A DNA stretch of 64,000 nt from positions 21,635-85,634 of the forward strand of contig JAILAT010000047.1 of assembly GCA_024681475.1 (NCBI GenBank), read 5' to 3'. Positions 1 to 10,190 of the stretch are shown piece after piece. The notes beneath the pieces were generated by a model, which ran no database searches, was not told the DNA's origin, and worked only from the letters and a program-made list of their open reading frames with translations. Each line of letters starts with the position of its first letter. The first letter of the stretch is position 1. The position numbers were made by a program, and so were the translations under genes. Source of the stretch: Bacteroidales bacterium (GTDB lineage: Bacteria; Bacteroidota; Bacteroidia; Bacteroidales; P3).

Positions 1-258
1 CAGAATGTCGAAATCTGGGGTATGGACAACAACAACCAGATGCAGCAGATGCAGGGCATTAACTATGATTATTCATACGACGGCACCACACATACCGGTT
101 ATCTCGTAGGTCAGGACGATGACGGTAACCCTGCAAACCTCACCTTCACCTATGACGACAACGCCGACGCCATCACCTTCGTAATCCCCCTCTATCTGGC
201 CGAGGACACCGCAAACGTAATCAACTTCCCCTTGATTTACAACCGTGTCAACCAATAG
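1..258 (+). CDS. C-terminal fragment of an unknown protein, truncated by the window start
   Basis: Open frame continues from base 1 (Q N V E I W G M D N N...) to TAG at 256-258. Confidence 0.6.
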   Translation, partial: QNVEIWGMDNNNQMQQMQGINYDYSYDGTTHTGYLVGQDDDGNPANLTFTYDDNADAITFVIPLYLAEDTANVINFPLIYNRVNQ

Positions 259-285
259 TCAAAACGTTGTTTAATTGAAATAATG

Positions 286-317
286 AACAGGGCCGCCCCA
301 TGGGGCGGCCCTGTTTT
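286..317. terminator. Intrinsic terminator-like hairpin
   Basis: acagggccgcccc-atg-gggcggccctgtttt: near-perfect GC stem followed by T-run. Confidence 0.75.
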
Positions 318-334
318 CGTTGTCGGCAAGCGCT

Positions 335-1522
335 TCAGTTCACTCGCTGATAGTATTTCTGCCAGAGTTCGGGGACTTCGTTACGGGCGGCTTGTTGATA
401 GTCGGCATAGGTGCAGGGCACCAGCATGTGGCGCTGGTACTGCTCGCGCTGCTCGCCGAAATAGGGCACCTCCATCCACCAGCGGTCGCTCTTCTTGCTT
501 TTGTAGAAAGATATCTCCATGAGGGTGTCGCCGCTGTGCCCGTCGGATAGACTGACAATGAAACGGTTGTAGTTCTGCTTGTCGCGGTAGGGGAAGTCGG
601 CCATGCGGAAGAAGAATCCCTCGATGAAGTACCAGATGGCGTGGGCAATGAGGTGCGCCGTCTGGCCACGGTGGTCATAGAGGGGGTTGTACTCATAGAA
701 ACCTATGGTGCTGAGCTTGTCGCTGACGCCGGCGAAGCGTGCCAGACGGCATAGCTCCTCGCCATAGAAGCCGTGGGGCGAGCCTTCGGCCTGGCCAGGG
801 GCATCGGTGAGACGCACACTGCCGATGTCGACGGAGACCATGTCGGCGGCACGCACCAGGGTTTCGGCACGCTCCATATCGCTCTGGATGACACCCAGAC
901 GATAGGTGTCGAAATTGAGTTCGTCCATGAGTTTCACCAGCTCTTCGCCACAAAAATAGGTCTGATAGCCGATGTTGGAGAAATAGAAAAGATAGTTGGG
1001 CTGCTGCTGCACGACATGGCTGAGCCAGTTGGTGGAGGTGAGCCGGTCGCCGCCACCGATGTCGAAACGCGAGTCGATGCTGGCGATATTGATGACACGT
1101 CCCAACACCTCATAAGCCTTGTAGCAAGCCAGCGAGAGGTGCTGCCCGCCGCCCAGGACGATGACAGTGATGTTGCGTTCCATCAACTTGTACATCACCT
1201 CGGTGACAGCAAAAAGGGTGTCGTCGGGCGTAGCGCCGGCTGTGAGGTTGCCGAGGTCCACCATCTTGAACTGCTTGACGGGACGCGCCAAACGATAGAG
1301 GTAGTGGCGTATCTCGTCGGGAGCTTCGCGGCAGCCCTGGTTGGCGCCGCAGCCCGAGTCGTCGCAGACACCGATGAGTGCCAGCGTGGCACCCTCGAGC
1401 GAGGGAAAGTCGCCTTCATGGCTATAGATGTTGGTGTGGGAACCTATGGTTTCGCAGTAGTCGTCGTTGCCGAAGTTCAGTGCTTCGGGGCCTACTGGCT
1501 GAAAATATGCGCTTAAATCCAT
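335..1522 (-). CDS. Arginase/formimidoylglutamase (ureohydrolase) family protein with degenerate metal motifs
   Basis: 395 aa ORF; GGGQHLS, SIDSRFDIGG and MVSVDIGSVRLTDAPG are reminiscent of GGxHS, DAHxD and SxDxDxxDPxxxPG. Confidence 0.7.
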   Translation of the reverse strand: MDLSAYFQPVGPEALNFGNDDYCETIGSHTNIYSHEGDFPSLEGATLALIGVCDDSGCGANQGCREAPDEIRHYLYRLARPVKQFKMVDLGNLTAGATPDDTLFAVTEVMYKLMERNITVIVLGGGQHLSLACYKAYEVLGRVINIASIDSRFDIGGGDRLTSTNWLSHVVQQQPNYLFYFSNIGYQTYFCGEELVKLMDELNFDTYRLGVIQSDMERAETLVRAADMVSVDIGSVRLTDAPGQAEGSPHGFYGEELCRLARFAGVSDKLSTIGFYEYNPLYDHRGQTAHLIAHAIWYFIEGFFFRMADFPYRDKQNYNRFIVSLSDGHSGDTLMEISFYKSKKSDRWWMEVPYFGEQREQYQRHMLVPCTYADYQQAARNEVPELWQKYYQRVN

Positions 1523-1562
1523 ATATTTCTGTTTTTTTTATGTTATCAATAACCTGTCTGCT

Positions 1563-2387
1563 CTACATACCCCACATCAGTTTCTCGCGGATGGCGGAGA
1601 AGAAGTTCTGGTGCTCGATACGCACCAGCTGAGTGTGGTAGGAAGCCTTGGTGATGCCTATCTCGCAACCGCCGGTGAGCGTGAATGTGCTGGAGTCGAC
1701 ACCCAGCGTGAACGGCACGCCGCTCTCCTCGACACGCAAGATGATGTGCACACTGTCGCTGAGCACCACAGGGCGCTGTGTGAGGGTGTGGGCTGCGATG
1801 GGCGTCAGCACCAGACCGCCGGAGCCCGGTGCCAAGATGGGGCCGCCACAGCTCAGCGAATAGGCCGTGGAGCCCGTGGGCGTAGCCACGATGAGGCCGT
1901 CGGCGGCATAGGTGGCCACGGCGTCGCCATCCACCTCCACCTGCGTGTGCAGCAAGGGGCTGCTGTCGGTGCGGTGCAGATACACCTCGTTGAGCGCCGA
2001 GAGACGCATGGCGTTGCCCTCGTCGGACACGCTGCCTTTCTGCCCCAGACGCGCCGTCACCTCCAGCATGGTGCGCTGCTCGATGGTGTAGCGCTTGTCG
2101 CGCAGGCAGTCGGCCAGCTTTCCGATGTCGTCGCGGCCGGCAGTAGTGAGGAATCCCAGATGGCCAAAATTGATGCCCACCACGGGGATGCCGCGCTGTC
2201 CGATGAGATGTACGGCATTGAGCAGCGTGCCGTCGCCGCCAATGGAGATAAGGATGTCGATGGGCTCATGTTGCCAATCGTCGACCACCTCGATGCCACG
2301 TGCCTGCAGGGCCTTGACCAGCAATTCTTTGCCGGTCATGTGTTCGGTGGTCTGGTGTCGTGTGTGTATTGCGGTTCTCATTGTCAC
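1563..2387 (-). CDS. nadK: NAD kinase
   Basis: ISIGGDGTLLNAV, GINFGHLGFLT, ADGLIVATPTGSTAYSLSCGGPI motifs. Confidence 0.93.
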   Translation of the reverse strand: MTMRTAIHTRHQTTEHMTGKELLVKALQARGIEVVDDWQHEPIDILISIGGDGTLLNAVHLIGQRGIPVVGINFGHLGFLTTAGRDDIGKLADCLRDKRYTIEQRTMLEVTARLGQKGSVSDEGNAMRLSALNEVYLHRTDSSPLLHTQVEVDGDAVATYAADGLIVATPTGSTAYSLSCGGPILAPGSGGLVLTPIAAHTLTQRPVVLSDSVHIILRVEESGVPFTLGVDSSTFTLTGGCEIGITKASYHTQLVRIEHQNFFSAIREKLMWGM

Positions 2388-2402
2388 TGGTTTTATTACA
2401 TG

Positions 2403-4115
2403 TCAGCGCAGCAGCAGCACTGTGCCGGTCGTCTTCTGCGTGGTGCCGTCGTTCTGACGGTATGTTATCTGGTATACGTATACTCCTTGCGGCATGGGGT
2501 GCCCTCCTGCCGTGCCATCCCACGAGGCCATGGGGTCGCTGGTGGAAAACAGCTGATTGCCGCGACGGTCATAGACCATGAAGCGGTAGTCCACCGCGTC
2601 GACATAGGCGAAGACGGGGCCAAAACTGTTGTTGGCACTTTCCGCTGGGGTGAAGACGTTGGGCAGCCACATGTTGGTGCGGGGGCTGAAGGTCACTGCC
2701 GCACTCTGCAGCGTGTCGTCGCGCTGCCACTGCGAGTTGGCGGCTTCCCTGGCCACCACCTTGTAGAGGCGGGCACCGCCCAAAGCGTCGATGACCAGCG
2801 GCAGCTCTGTCGTCGCCGTGATGCCTTCTGCCTGCCAGAACGGCTCTTCAATACCGCGGCTCAGCACGGTGTAGCTTGTCGTGCCACTCCATCCGTCGTA
2901 GGCATTCCAGTGCAGCACAGCGTCGCTGCCCATGCCCTCAATCTCGGCACGCAGCGTGGAGGCCCGTTGGCTTTGGCGTCCGTCGCCGCCACAGCCGTCG
3001 TCCACGCCGATCCAATAGGTGTAGCCATGCTCGCGCGGCGTCGCGCTGTGGTCGGTCCAGGCAATTGTGCCGTCGCCCGAGGCATGCACGTTGGTCACCA
3101 CGGCGGTGCCGCTGGCGTCGGTCTGGCGGTAGATCCTATAGTCGTTCTGGGCAAAAGCAGGGTCGGTCTGCGCCACGAGCGTCACCGCTGTGGCGTCGTC
3201 GTCCACCGACACTTTGCGCATATAGAGATAGTCGGGACCCGCGATGGTGGAGAACACCACCTCGGCACGGTTTGAGAGTACCCGCGGCATAGGGCCACCC
3301 ACGGGGATGGCCTCGACAGTCACCGCCACACGCTGCGACTGGCTGCCGGCGTCGAATTCGGCATGCAGTTCATCGCCAGCGTTCACCTGCGCCACACGCA
3401 CTGCGGCGCCGCCATCTTCGCTGGCCCACACGTCGTAGCGCAACACACCGCCAGGCATCTCGTGGTAGACATTCCATTGCACCGTCACATGGTGGCTGCA
3501 CGTCTCGTTCTGGCAGTGCACCACGATGTTGTTGCACGACTCAGTCAGCGCGCTGGTCTGCCGGCACGAGTCGAAGGCGCAGATGCGGAAATGGTATTCT
3601 GTCGTCACGTCGTAGTTTGCTGGCGAATAGTGGGTAATCTCACGCCCGAACACCGTGTCGATAGCCATGCTCGGCGTGCCTTCGCACACCAGATAACCCA
3701 TAATGTCGGTGTCCGCGCTGGCCTCCCAGTGCAGCAGGATGGTCTGCGAGACCTCGTCGACGGTCACCACGCCCCATTCGGCGGGCGCCGTGGGTTCATT
3801 GTCGTCGACGTAGACAGCCACATTCCCGCTATCGATGCCTTGCACCACCTTGTAGCGCACCGTGTCGCCGCACACGCAACGTGCCAGGTGGTCGGTGTAG
3901 TGGCCTCCTGTCACGGTGCCCAGCGAGACGGCTGTGGAAGAAGGATATTGCCGAAAGAGTGTCGCCGTGCCGCCGCCCATGGCGGTCCAGTCCAGCTGCA
4001 CGGTGCGGCCGTCGAGCACGGTGGCCTGCATCGGTATCGTGTCGGCGCGTGCCGCCGTCAGCGTCGTCAGCAGCAACGCCACAGCCAGCATGCACTTCAG
4101 CATTGTCGCTCTCAT
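2403..4115 (-). CDS. Secreted Fn3-like protein with type B (gliding motility-associated) T9SS C-terminal domain
   Basis: Signal peptide MRATMLKCMLAVALLLTTLTAARA; C-terminus LPNVFTPAESANNSFGPVF...YDRRGNQLF...WDGTAGG..MPQGVYVYQI resembles the type B CTD. Confidence 0.8.
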   Translation of the reverse strand: MRATMLKCMLAVALLLTTLTAARADTIPMQATVLDGRTVQLDWTAMGGGTATLFRQYPSSTAVSLGTVTGGHYTDHLARCVCGDTVRYKVVQGIDSGNVAVYVDDNEPTAPAEWGVVTVDEVSQTILLHWEASADTDIMGYLVCEGTPSMAIDTVFGREITHYSPANYDVTTEYHFRICAFDSCRQTSALTESCNNIVVHCQNETCSHHVTVQWNVYHEMPGGVLRYDVWASEDGGAAVRVAQVNAGDELHAEFDAGSQSQRVAVTVEAIPVGGPMPRVLSNRAEVVFSTIAGPDYLYMRKVSVDDDATAVTLVAQTDPAFAQNDYRIYRQTDASGTAVVTNVHASGDGTIAWTDHSATPREHGYTYWIGVDDGCGGDGRQSQRASTLRAEIEGMGSDAVLHWNAYDGWSGTTSYTVLSRGIEEPFWQAEGITATTELPLVIDALGGARLYKVVAREAANSQWQRDDTLQSAAVTFSPRTNMWLPNVFTPAESANNSFGPVFAYVDAVDYRFMVYDRRGNQLFSTSDPMASWDGTAGGHPMPQGVYVYQITYRQNDGTTQKTTGTVLLLR

Positions 4116-5830
4116 CGCACCATCCTCCCCTCTTCGACGTTGAAGACATGTTCGCAACGCGCTATCGTTGCGGCGCGGTGGGCTATCACCACCATCGTGC
4201 GTCCGCTCAGCGCCTCGTGGACGGCGTCCATGAAATGCTGCTCTGTGGCGGCATCCAACGCCGCCGTGGCTTCGTCCATCACCACCACCTCGGGGTTGCC
4301 CACCAAGGCGCGTGCTATGCTCACACGTTGCCGCTCGCCGCCCGACAGCAGGCTACCGCCGTCGCCGATATTGGTGGCCAGACCTTCCGGTTTCGTGGCC
4401 AGCAAGGGCTCCACCTGCGCCATGCGCACCGCAGCGGCAATGTCGTCGTGGCTCACCCACGGACGCCCCAGACGGATGTTTTCTTCTATGGTGGCGTTGA
4501 AAAGCATGGGCTCTTGCGGGATGTAGGCTATGCGGCCACGGCGCTCGCTGCCTACGCTGCGCACGCCATTCACCAGCACGGCGCCCTCCTGGGCATCCAG
4601 CAGGCCCACCAGCATGCGTCCCAGCGTCGATTTGCCCGAGCCGCTCACGCCTGTCAGCGCCGTCTGGCGGTGCATGGGCAGCGGCCATGTGAGGTGCTGC
4701 AGCACACGATGCTCGCCATAGGCGAAGCACACATCTTGCAGCTCGATATTTTCAATGGGTTCTTGTTCAATGGTGTCCGCAGCCATCGGCTCATATTCGC
4801 CACTCAGGCTCTCGGCCAGACGCTCCTCGATGCCGCGCCCTTTCTTCAGCTGCGCGATGCCGTTGCTCAAATCCTTGATGGGTGTGAGCAGAAGCACATA
4901 GATCATCAGGTAGGAGACAAACAACGCCGGCGACAGCGTGGCCGCATCGCCCAGCACACGGTGTGCTCCCAGCAGCAGGATGGCCACGACGATGCAGTTG
5001 CCCACAAAGTCGCTCAGCGGCGAGGCGGCATAGATGCGTCGGTACAAACCGATGCGGCGCCGCGTAAACAGCTTGTTCTGGTTGCGCTGCCGCTCGTTGA
5101 CATAGTCGATGGCCGTCGCCGCCTTGATCTCTTTCAGCGACTCCAGGGTCTCCTGCGTGGTGCTCATCAGCTCGCCGTTGAGCGACTGCAGCTTCTTCGA
5201 CTGCCGCTTCAGCCGGCGGCTCACCGACAGTAGCCATGTGCCCAAGCCCATCACCGCCACCACCAGCAGCGTCAGTTTCCAGTCGATGTAGAACAGCATC
5301 ACCACAAAGATGAGTATCGTCAGCAGCGACTGCACTATCAATTTCACGCTCTCCAGCACATTGGCCTCATATTCTGCCATATCGTTGCTCATGCGCGACA
5401 GCCACTGTCCCTGCTGGTCGCGGCCCCATTCGCTGAAGGGGCGTCCCAGCACGGCACGGTGCAGCGCGTTGCGCACGTCGCTCAGCACTCCCACACTCAC
5501 GCCGGCAAAAGAGACCGACGACAGGTAGGAGCACACATTTTTGGAGCCATACAGCACCAGCAGCAGCAATGCGTAGAGCACCAGGGCACGCATCTGTCCA
5601 AACGACGCCAGCCACTCGTACACACGGCCCAGCAGATGCTCCATGGGGTTGACATGCAGCTGCACGCCACCCCCGGCACTCTCAAGCGCTGAAGGGAATA
5701 TCAGTTGCAGGAAATCGGTGACACTCAGCGCACACGCCATGGTGAGCAGCGCGGAAGCCGCCGAGGAGATCACAAAGACCCCCAGCAACCCTTTGCGGCG
5801 TCCCATCGCTTCGCGTGTCAGTCGTGCCAT
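4112..5830 (-). CDS. ABC transporter, fused permease/ATP-binding (MsbA-like)
   Basis: N-terminal TM helices; Walker A GVSGSGKST, LLSGGERQRVSIARAL, VVMDEATAALD. Confidence 0.92.
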   Translation of the reverse strand: MARLTREAMGRRKGLLGVFVISSAASALLTMACALSVTDFLQLIFPSALESAGGGVQLHVNPMEHLLGRVYEWLASFGQMRALVLYALLLLVLYGSKNVCSYLSSVSFAGVSVGVLSDVRNALHRAVLGRPFSEWGRDQQGQWLSRMSNDMAEYEANVLESVKLIVQSLLTILIFVVMLFYIDWKLTLLVVAVMGLGTWLLSVSRRLKRQSKKLQSLNGELMSTTQETLESLKEIKAATAIDYVNERQRNQNKLFTRRRIGLYRRIYAASPLSDFVGNCIVVAILLLGAHRVLGDAATLSPALFVSYLMIYVLLLTPIKDLSNGIAQLKKGRGIEERLAESLSGEYEPMAADTIEQEPIENIELQDVCFAYGEHRVLQHLTWPLPMHRQTALTGVSGSGKSTLGRMLVGLLDAQEGAVLVNGVRSVGSERRGRIAYIPQEPMLFNATIEENIRLGRPWVSHDDIAAAVRMAQVEPLLATKPEGLATNIGDGGSLLSGGERQRVSIARALVGNPEVVVMDEATAALDAATEQHFMDAVHEALSGRTMVVIAHRAATIARCEHVFNVEEGRMVR

Positions 5831-5856
5831 AGCGTCACCCCTCTCCTATTGGTTCA

Positions 5857-7200
5857 TTAGAATTCTTCGGCGTAGCCAAGATAGTTGTGTGGCGTGATGG
5901 CGCGCAGGCGCTCTTTCACCGCCGCGTCGACCTCCAGGCCGTCGATGAAGGCTGCCATCGTTGCTGCCGTCACCGTCTCGTTGGTGCGCGTCAGCTGTTT
6001 CAGCGCCTCATAGGGATTCGGATAGTCCACGCTGCGCAGCACCGTCTGGATGGCCTCGGCGGTCACCGCCCAGTTGTCCTCCAGGTCGGCGTGCAGCTTC
6101 GCCTCGTTCAGCAGCAGTTTGCCCAAGCCTTTCTGCAACGACTGCAAGGCCACCAGCGAGTGCGCCAGCGGCACACCGAGGTTGCGTATCACCGTCGAGT
6201 CGGTCAGGTCGCGTTGCATACGCGAGATGGGCAGCTTCATCGAGAAATGGGTAAACAGCGCGTCGGCCACACCCAAGTTGCCTTCGGCGTTCTCGAAGTC
6301 TATGGGATTCACCTTGTGCGGCATGGCCGAGCTTCCCACCTCGCCGGCCTTGATGCGCTGGCGGAAGTAGTTCATCGACACATAGGTCCACACGTCGCGG
6401 CACAGGTCTATGAGGATGGTGTTCATCCTTCGCATACCGTCCATGTAGGCCGCCAAATAGTCGTAGTTCTCAATCTGTGTCGTCAGCTGCTGGCGTTGCA
6501 GCCCCAGATGTTCCACGAGGAACATATCGCCAAACTTGCGCCAATCTATCTGAGGATAAGCCACTTTATGGGCATTGTAGTTGCCCGTGGCGCCACCGAA
6601 TTTGCCAGTGAAAGGCACCGCGTCGACGGTCTCGAGCTGCTGACGCAGACGATACACGAAGACCATCACCTCCTTGCCCAGTCCGGTGGGCGATGCCGGC
6701 TGCCCATGGGTGTGCGCCAGCATGGGGATGTTGCGCCACTCTTCGGCCAACGACTCCAGTTTCTCGATCAGCGCCACATAGGCGGGACGCATCACGGCAA
6801 GGTACGATTCGCGCATCATCATCGGGAAAGCAGTGTTGTTGATGTCCTGCGACGTCAGGCCGAAGTGCACCAGTTCGCGTGGCGTCGTGATGCCGCGGGC
6901 TTCAAGCTGCTCTTTGATGTAATACTCCACGGCCTTCACGTCGTGGTTCGTGGTGCGTTCAATCTCTTTCACACGCTCTGCGGCCGTCAGGGTCCATTCC
7001 TCGTAGATGCCGCGCAGCTTCTGCGCTGTGGCCTCGTCGCAGCCGCCGACACCCAGCTGTGCCATCAGTGCGATGTAGTATTCCACCTCCACGCGTACGC
7101 GGTAGCGTATCAGCGCCGATTCCGAAAAATATTCAGCCAGGCCTTCAGCCTTGCCCCTGTAACGCCCGTCGATAGGCGATATTGCTTCTAACGTATTCAT
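5857..7200 (-). CDS. purB: Adenylosuccinate lyase
   Basis: LEAISPIDGRYRGK start; GSSAMPHKVNPIDFENAEGN signature. Confidence 0.95.
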   Translation of the reverse strand: MNTLEAISPIDGRYRGKAEGLAEYFSESALIRYRVRVEVEYYIALMAQLGVGGCDEATAQKLRGIYEEWTLTAAERVKEIERTTNHDVKAVEYYIKEQLEARGITTPRELVHFGLTSQDINNTAFPMMMRESYLAVMRPAYVALIEKLESLAEEWRNIPMLAHTHGQPASPTGLGKEVMVFVYRLRQQLETVDAVPFTGKFGGATGNYNAHKVAYPQIDWRKFGDMFLVEHLGLQRQQLTTQIENYDYLAAYMDGMRRMNTILIDLCRDVWTYVSMNYFRQRIKAGEVGSSAMPHKVNPIDFENAEGNLGVADALFTHFSMKLPISRMQRDLTDSTVIRNLGVPLAHSLVALQSLQKGLGKLLLNEAKLHADLEDNWAVTAEAIQTVLRSVDYPNPYEALKQLTRTNETVTAATMAAFIDGLEVDAAVKERLRAITPHNYLGYAEEF

Positions 7201-7214
7201 ATTCTTGTGTTTAT

Positions 7215-7994
7215 TTATCTTACCAATTTCGCGTTCAGGAATTCTTCTTTCTCCATCAGCTTGATGATGCTTTTGTTCACCGAGGCGCGCCGTAGTCCTT
7301 CGCTGTAGGTGGTGTTGTGCATATCGGTGCCCAAGAATTCCACCCAGCCGTTCTCTATCATGGTGAACGCTTTCTTGCGCGCCGCGTCGCCATAGAAGCC
7401 TTCCAGCGACAAGATGTTCACCTGGAAGTAGACGCCGGCCTCCTTCAGCTGCTCCATCATCTTCGAGTTGCTGTCGTAATAGGGATAGCGCTCGGGGTGC
7501 GCCAATATCAGGTCGTAGCCTTCCATCTGGCGGTCGAAAAGCACATTCTCCACGCCCAGCATGGGCTGGTGCAGCGAGAACTCCACCAAAAGCAGCCCTT
7601 TGGGCGCCCCCTCGTCGGGGTCGGCAAAGTGGAACGTCAGCAGCTCCTTGCTACGGGCACGGTCGTCGAAACCGCTGTCCACACGGTATTCGCCCGACAC
7701 ACCCTTCAGCAGCGGCATCGCGCGCTCACCGCGGTGCTGGTCGACTTCGGCGCAGAAAGATTCAAAACGGCGCAGGATGTCCTGCTCCTCGTTGGGGAAG
7801 CGCGGATACTGGTAGTGTGGCGTTAGCCGTGCCTCTTCGAAGCCCACTTGCTTCATCATTGCCAACACCTCCATGGACATCTCCAACGAATTGCTGCCGT
7901 CGTCGACACGTGGCAGCAGATGGCTGTGCATGTCCGTCACCAGCGGCGCGAAGGTCGGCAGCACTTGGGGTTTCTTTTTCAGGAAATTGAACAT
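7215..7994 (-). CDS. PHP-type tyrosine-protein phosphatase (YwqE/CpsB-like)
   Basis: TDMHSHLLPRVDDGS, LTPHYQYPRFPN, LAHPERYPYY, FLGTDMHN motifs. Confidence 0.87.
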   Translation of the reverse strand: MFNFLKKKPQVLPTFAPLVTDMHSHLLPRVDDGSNSLEMSMEVLAMMKQVGFEEARLTPHYQYPRFPNEEQDILRRFESFCAEVDQHRGERAMPLLKGVSGEYRVDSGFDDRARSKELLTFHFADPDEGAPKGLLLVEFSLHQPMLGVENVLFDRQMEGYDLILAHPERYPYYDSNSKMMEQLKEAGVYFQVNILSLEGFYGDAARKKAFTMIENGWVEFLGTDMHNTTYSEGLRRASVNKSIIKLMEKEEFLNAKLVR

Positions 7995-8043
7995 ATCTCT
8001 TATTTCTACAATCGCTCCGGTTCAGTCGTGCTGAACGAAGAGG

Positions 8044-9411
8044 TTATTCGTTATTGATTCTCTTTATTCTTGCACCCAGCGCGTTGAGGCGCACCTCAAT
8101 CTGCTGGTATCCGCGGTCAATCTGCTCGATGTTGTCGATGCGGCTGGTGCCTTGGGCGGCCATAGCTGCGATGAGCAGTGCCACACCGGCGCGGATGTCG
8201 GGCGACGTCATGCGTACGGCGCGCAGCGGATGCTCGCGGCCCAGACCTATCACCGTGGCGCGGTGCGGGTCGCAGAGGATGATTTGCGCTCCCATGTCTA
8301 TCAACTTGTCGACAAAGAACAGACGGCTCTCGAACATCTTCTGGTGTATCAACACGCTGCCGCGCGCCTGGATGGCTGTCACCAGCGCGATGCTGATAAG
8401 GTCGGGAGTGAAGCCTGGCCACGGCGCGTCGCTGATGGTCAGGATGGAGCCGTCCATATAGCGCTCTATCTCGTACACTTTCTTGCTTGGCACACAAAGG
8501 TTGTCGCCCTGCTGCCATATCTCTATACCCAGACGTCGGAACATCTTCGGAATCAGACCCAGATGCTCCAGCGCCACATTGCTGATGGTGAGGTCGCTCT
8601 GCGTCATCGCCGCCATGCCGATGAAACTGCCCACCTCGATCATGTCGGGCAGCAGCCGGTGTGTGGTGCCGCCAAGCGTGTCCACCCCTTCGATGGTCAG
8701 CAGGTTGCTGCGCACGCCGCTGATTTTGGCACCCATGCGGTTCAGCATCTCGCACAGCTGGTACACGTAAGGCTCACAGGCTGCATTCATGATCGTGGTG
8801 CGGCCCCGGGCCATCACGGCGGCCATCACAATGTTGGCCGTACCTGTCACACTGGCCTCTTCCAGCAGCATATAGCAGCCCTTCATGCCCCCCTCGGGGA
8901 CTGTCAGACGGTAGCCGCCATAGGAGTAGCCCTTGCTCTCTTCGGTACGCGGCGACCGCAGCGTGAAATCTTCAATCTTCACACCCAGTGCCTCGAGGCC
9001 TATCAGGTGTGTGTCGATGCGACGGCGGCCGATCTTGTCGCCGCCAGGCTGCGGCACCACGGCCATGCCAAAACGGGCCAGCAGTGGACCCGCCAACATG
9101 ATACTGCCTCGCAGACTCGACGCCAGCGCACAGTATTCAGGCGAACCTATCTTCTCCACGTTCACCGCGTCGGCCTGGAAACGGTAGCTCTTGCCCACAC
9201 CGTCCCACGACAGTTCCTCGACCTTCACACCCAGCAGGCGCAACATATCTATCAGGTGGTTGATATCCCTGATGTCCGGCACATTCTCTATCACTACGGG
9301 CTCCGACGTCAGCAGCACAGCACACAGCACCTGCAACGCCTCGTTCTTGGCGCCCTGCGGAGCAATGGTGCCCTGCAGCCGGTAGCCACCTTCTATTTCA
9401 AAACTAGCCAT
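8044..9411 (-). CDS. murA: UDP-N-acetylglucosamine 1-carboxyvinyltransferase
   Basis: MurA architecture; QPGGDKIGRRRIDTHLIGLEALG aligns to the E. coli active-site loop LPGGCxIGARPVDLHI with Cys replaced by Asp. Confidence 0.92.
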   Translation of the reverse strand: MASFEIEGGYRLQGTIAPQGAKNEALQVLCAVLLTSEPVVIENVPDIRDINHLIDMLRLLGVKVEELSWDGVGKSYRFQADAVNVEKIGSPEYCALASSLRGSIMLAGPLLARFGMAVVPQPGGDKIGRRRIDTHLIGLEALGVKIEDFTLRSPRTEESKGYSYGGYRLTVPEGGMKGCYMLLEEASVTGTANIVMAAVMARGRTTIMNAACEPYVYQLCEMLNRMGAKISGVRSNLLTIEGVDTLGGTTHRLLPDMIEVGSFIGMAAMTQSDLTISNVALEHLGLIPKMFRRLGIEIWQQGDNLCVPSKKVYEIERYMDGSILTISDAPWPGFTPDLISIALVTAIQARGSVLIHQKMFESRLFFVDKLIDMGAQIILCDPHRATVIGLGREHPLRAVRMTSPDIRAGVALLIAAMAAQGTSRIDNIEQIDRGYQQIEVRLNALGARIKRINNE

Positions 9412-9447
9412 ATTACCTCCTTGTTTTCTACTTGCACAAAGACGGCG

Positions 9448-10086
9448 CTACACCATTTTGTTTTTTTTCTTGTCTTTCTTCTTTTTCTGCTTGGTCATCT
9501 CGGCAGGCAGACTGTTCTGGTTGATGTGGATGCCGGGGCCGTCCATCACTTGGCGCACCCGCGGGTCCTTCGACACCTCAAACATCTGCTCCACCACCAG
9601 GCGGTCGTCGGGCGTGTCGCCGTTCCAAATCATGTAGGTGCGCTTCGACTGCTGCGCCAGCAGCTTCAACAGCTCGTTGTATTCGGGCCCGTCGGGCACA
9701 TCTTTCAGTTTCCGCAGCATCGCCTCCAGGTGCTCTCCGAAGTGGCGGTGCTCGATGTTAACATTCTTGTAGCCCAACTCGGCGCTAGCGGTATTCTCGC
9801 TGTTCATGGCACGCATCTTCAATGCCTGCAAATCGCCAGGACTGTAGGGCCAGTATTTCTCCAACGAAAACAGCGATATCAGCATCAGATGGTCCCACAG
9901 CTTGCGCTGCGCCACCTCGTCTTTCTTCCCCGCTCCCGACACGTGGCCCATCATCTTCACCAATATCTCCACCATCTGCTTCTTCTCCTCGCCGTCCGGC
10001 AAATCGCAGATGTATTTCACTATCCGTTGCACATTACGCCCGTATTCGCGGAACTGCAACTCCTCACGTTGTGTATTATATTCCAT
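9448..10086 (-). CDS. DUF4290 family protein
   Basis: MEYNTQREELQFREYGRNVQ..., recalled as a Bacteroidetes DUF4290 N-terminus. Confidence 0.7.
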   Translation of the reverse strand: MEYNTQREELQFREYGRNVQRIVKYICDLPDGEEKKQMVEILVKMMGHVSGAGKKDEVAQRKLWDHLMLISLFSLEKYWPYSPGDLQALKMRAMNSENTASAELGYKNVNIEHRHFGEHLEAMLRKLKDVPDGPEYNELLKLLAQQSKRTYMIWNGDTPDDRLVVEQMFEVSKDPRVRQVMDGPGIHINQNSLPAEMTKQKKKKDKKKNKMV

Positions 10087-10120
10087 GTTTTGCTCTATAT
10101 TCTGTTAACTATTGCAATAC

Positions 10121-10190
10121 CTGTCCGCGCGCCAGCGCGCACATACATATATAACGCACAAGCGCGCGCAATAGTATATGGGACGCAAAA
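10121..10190. repeat. Intergenic repeat copy A (GCGCGC/ATATAACGCACAAGC element)
   Basis: ctgtccgcgcgccagcgcgcacatacatatataacgcacaagcgcgcgcaatagtatat aligns ungapped with 12041-12110. Confidence 0.8.

Noticed and set aside
1611-3275. 554-aa plus-strand ORF
   Set aside because: Antisense to nadK and the T9SS protein; composition of a shadow frame.
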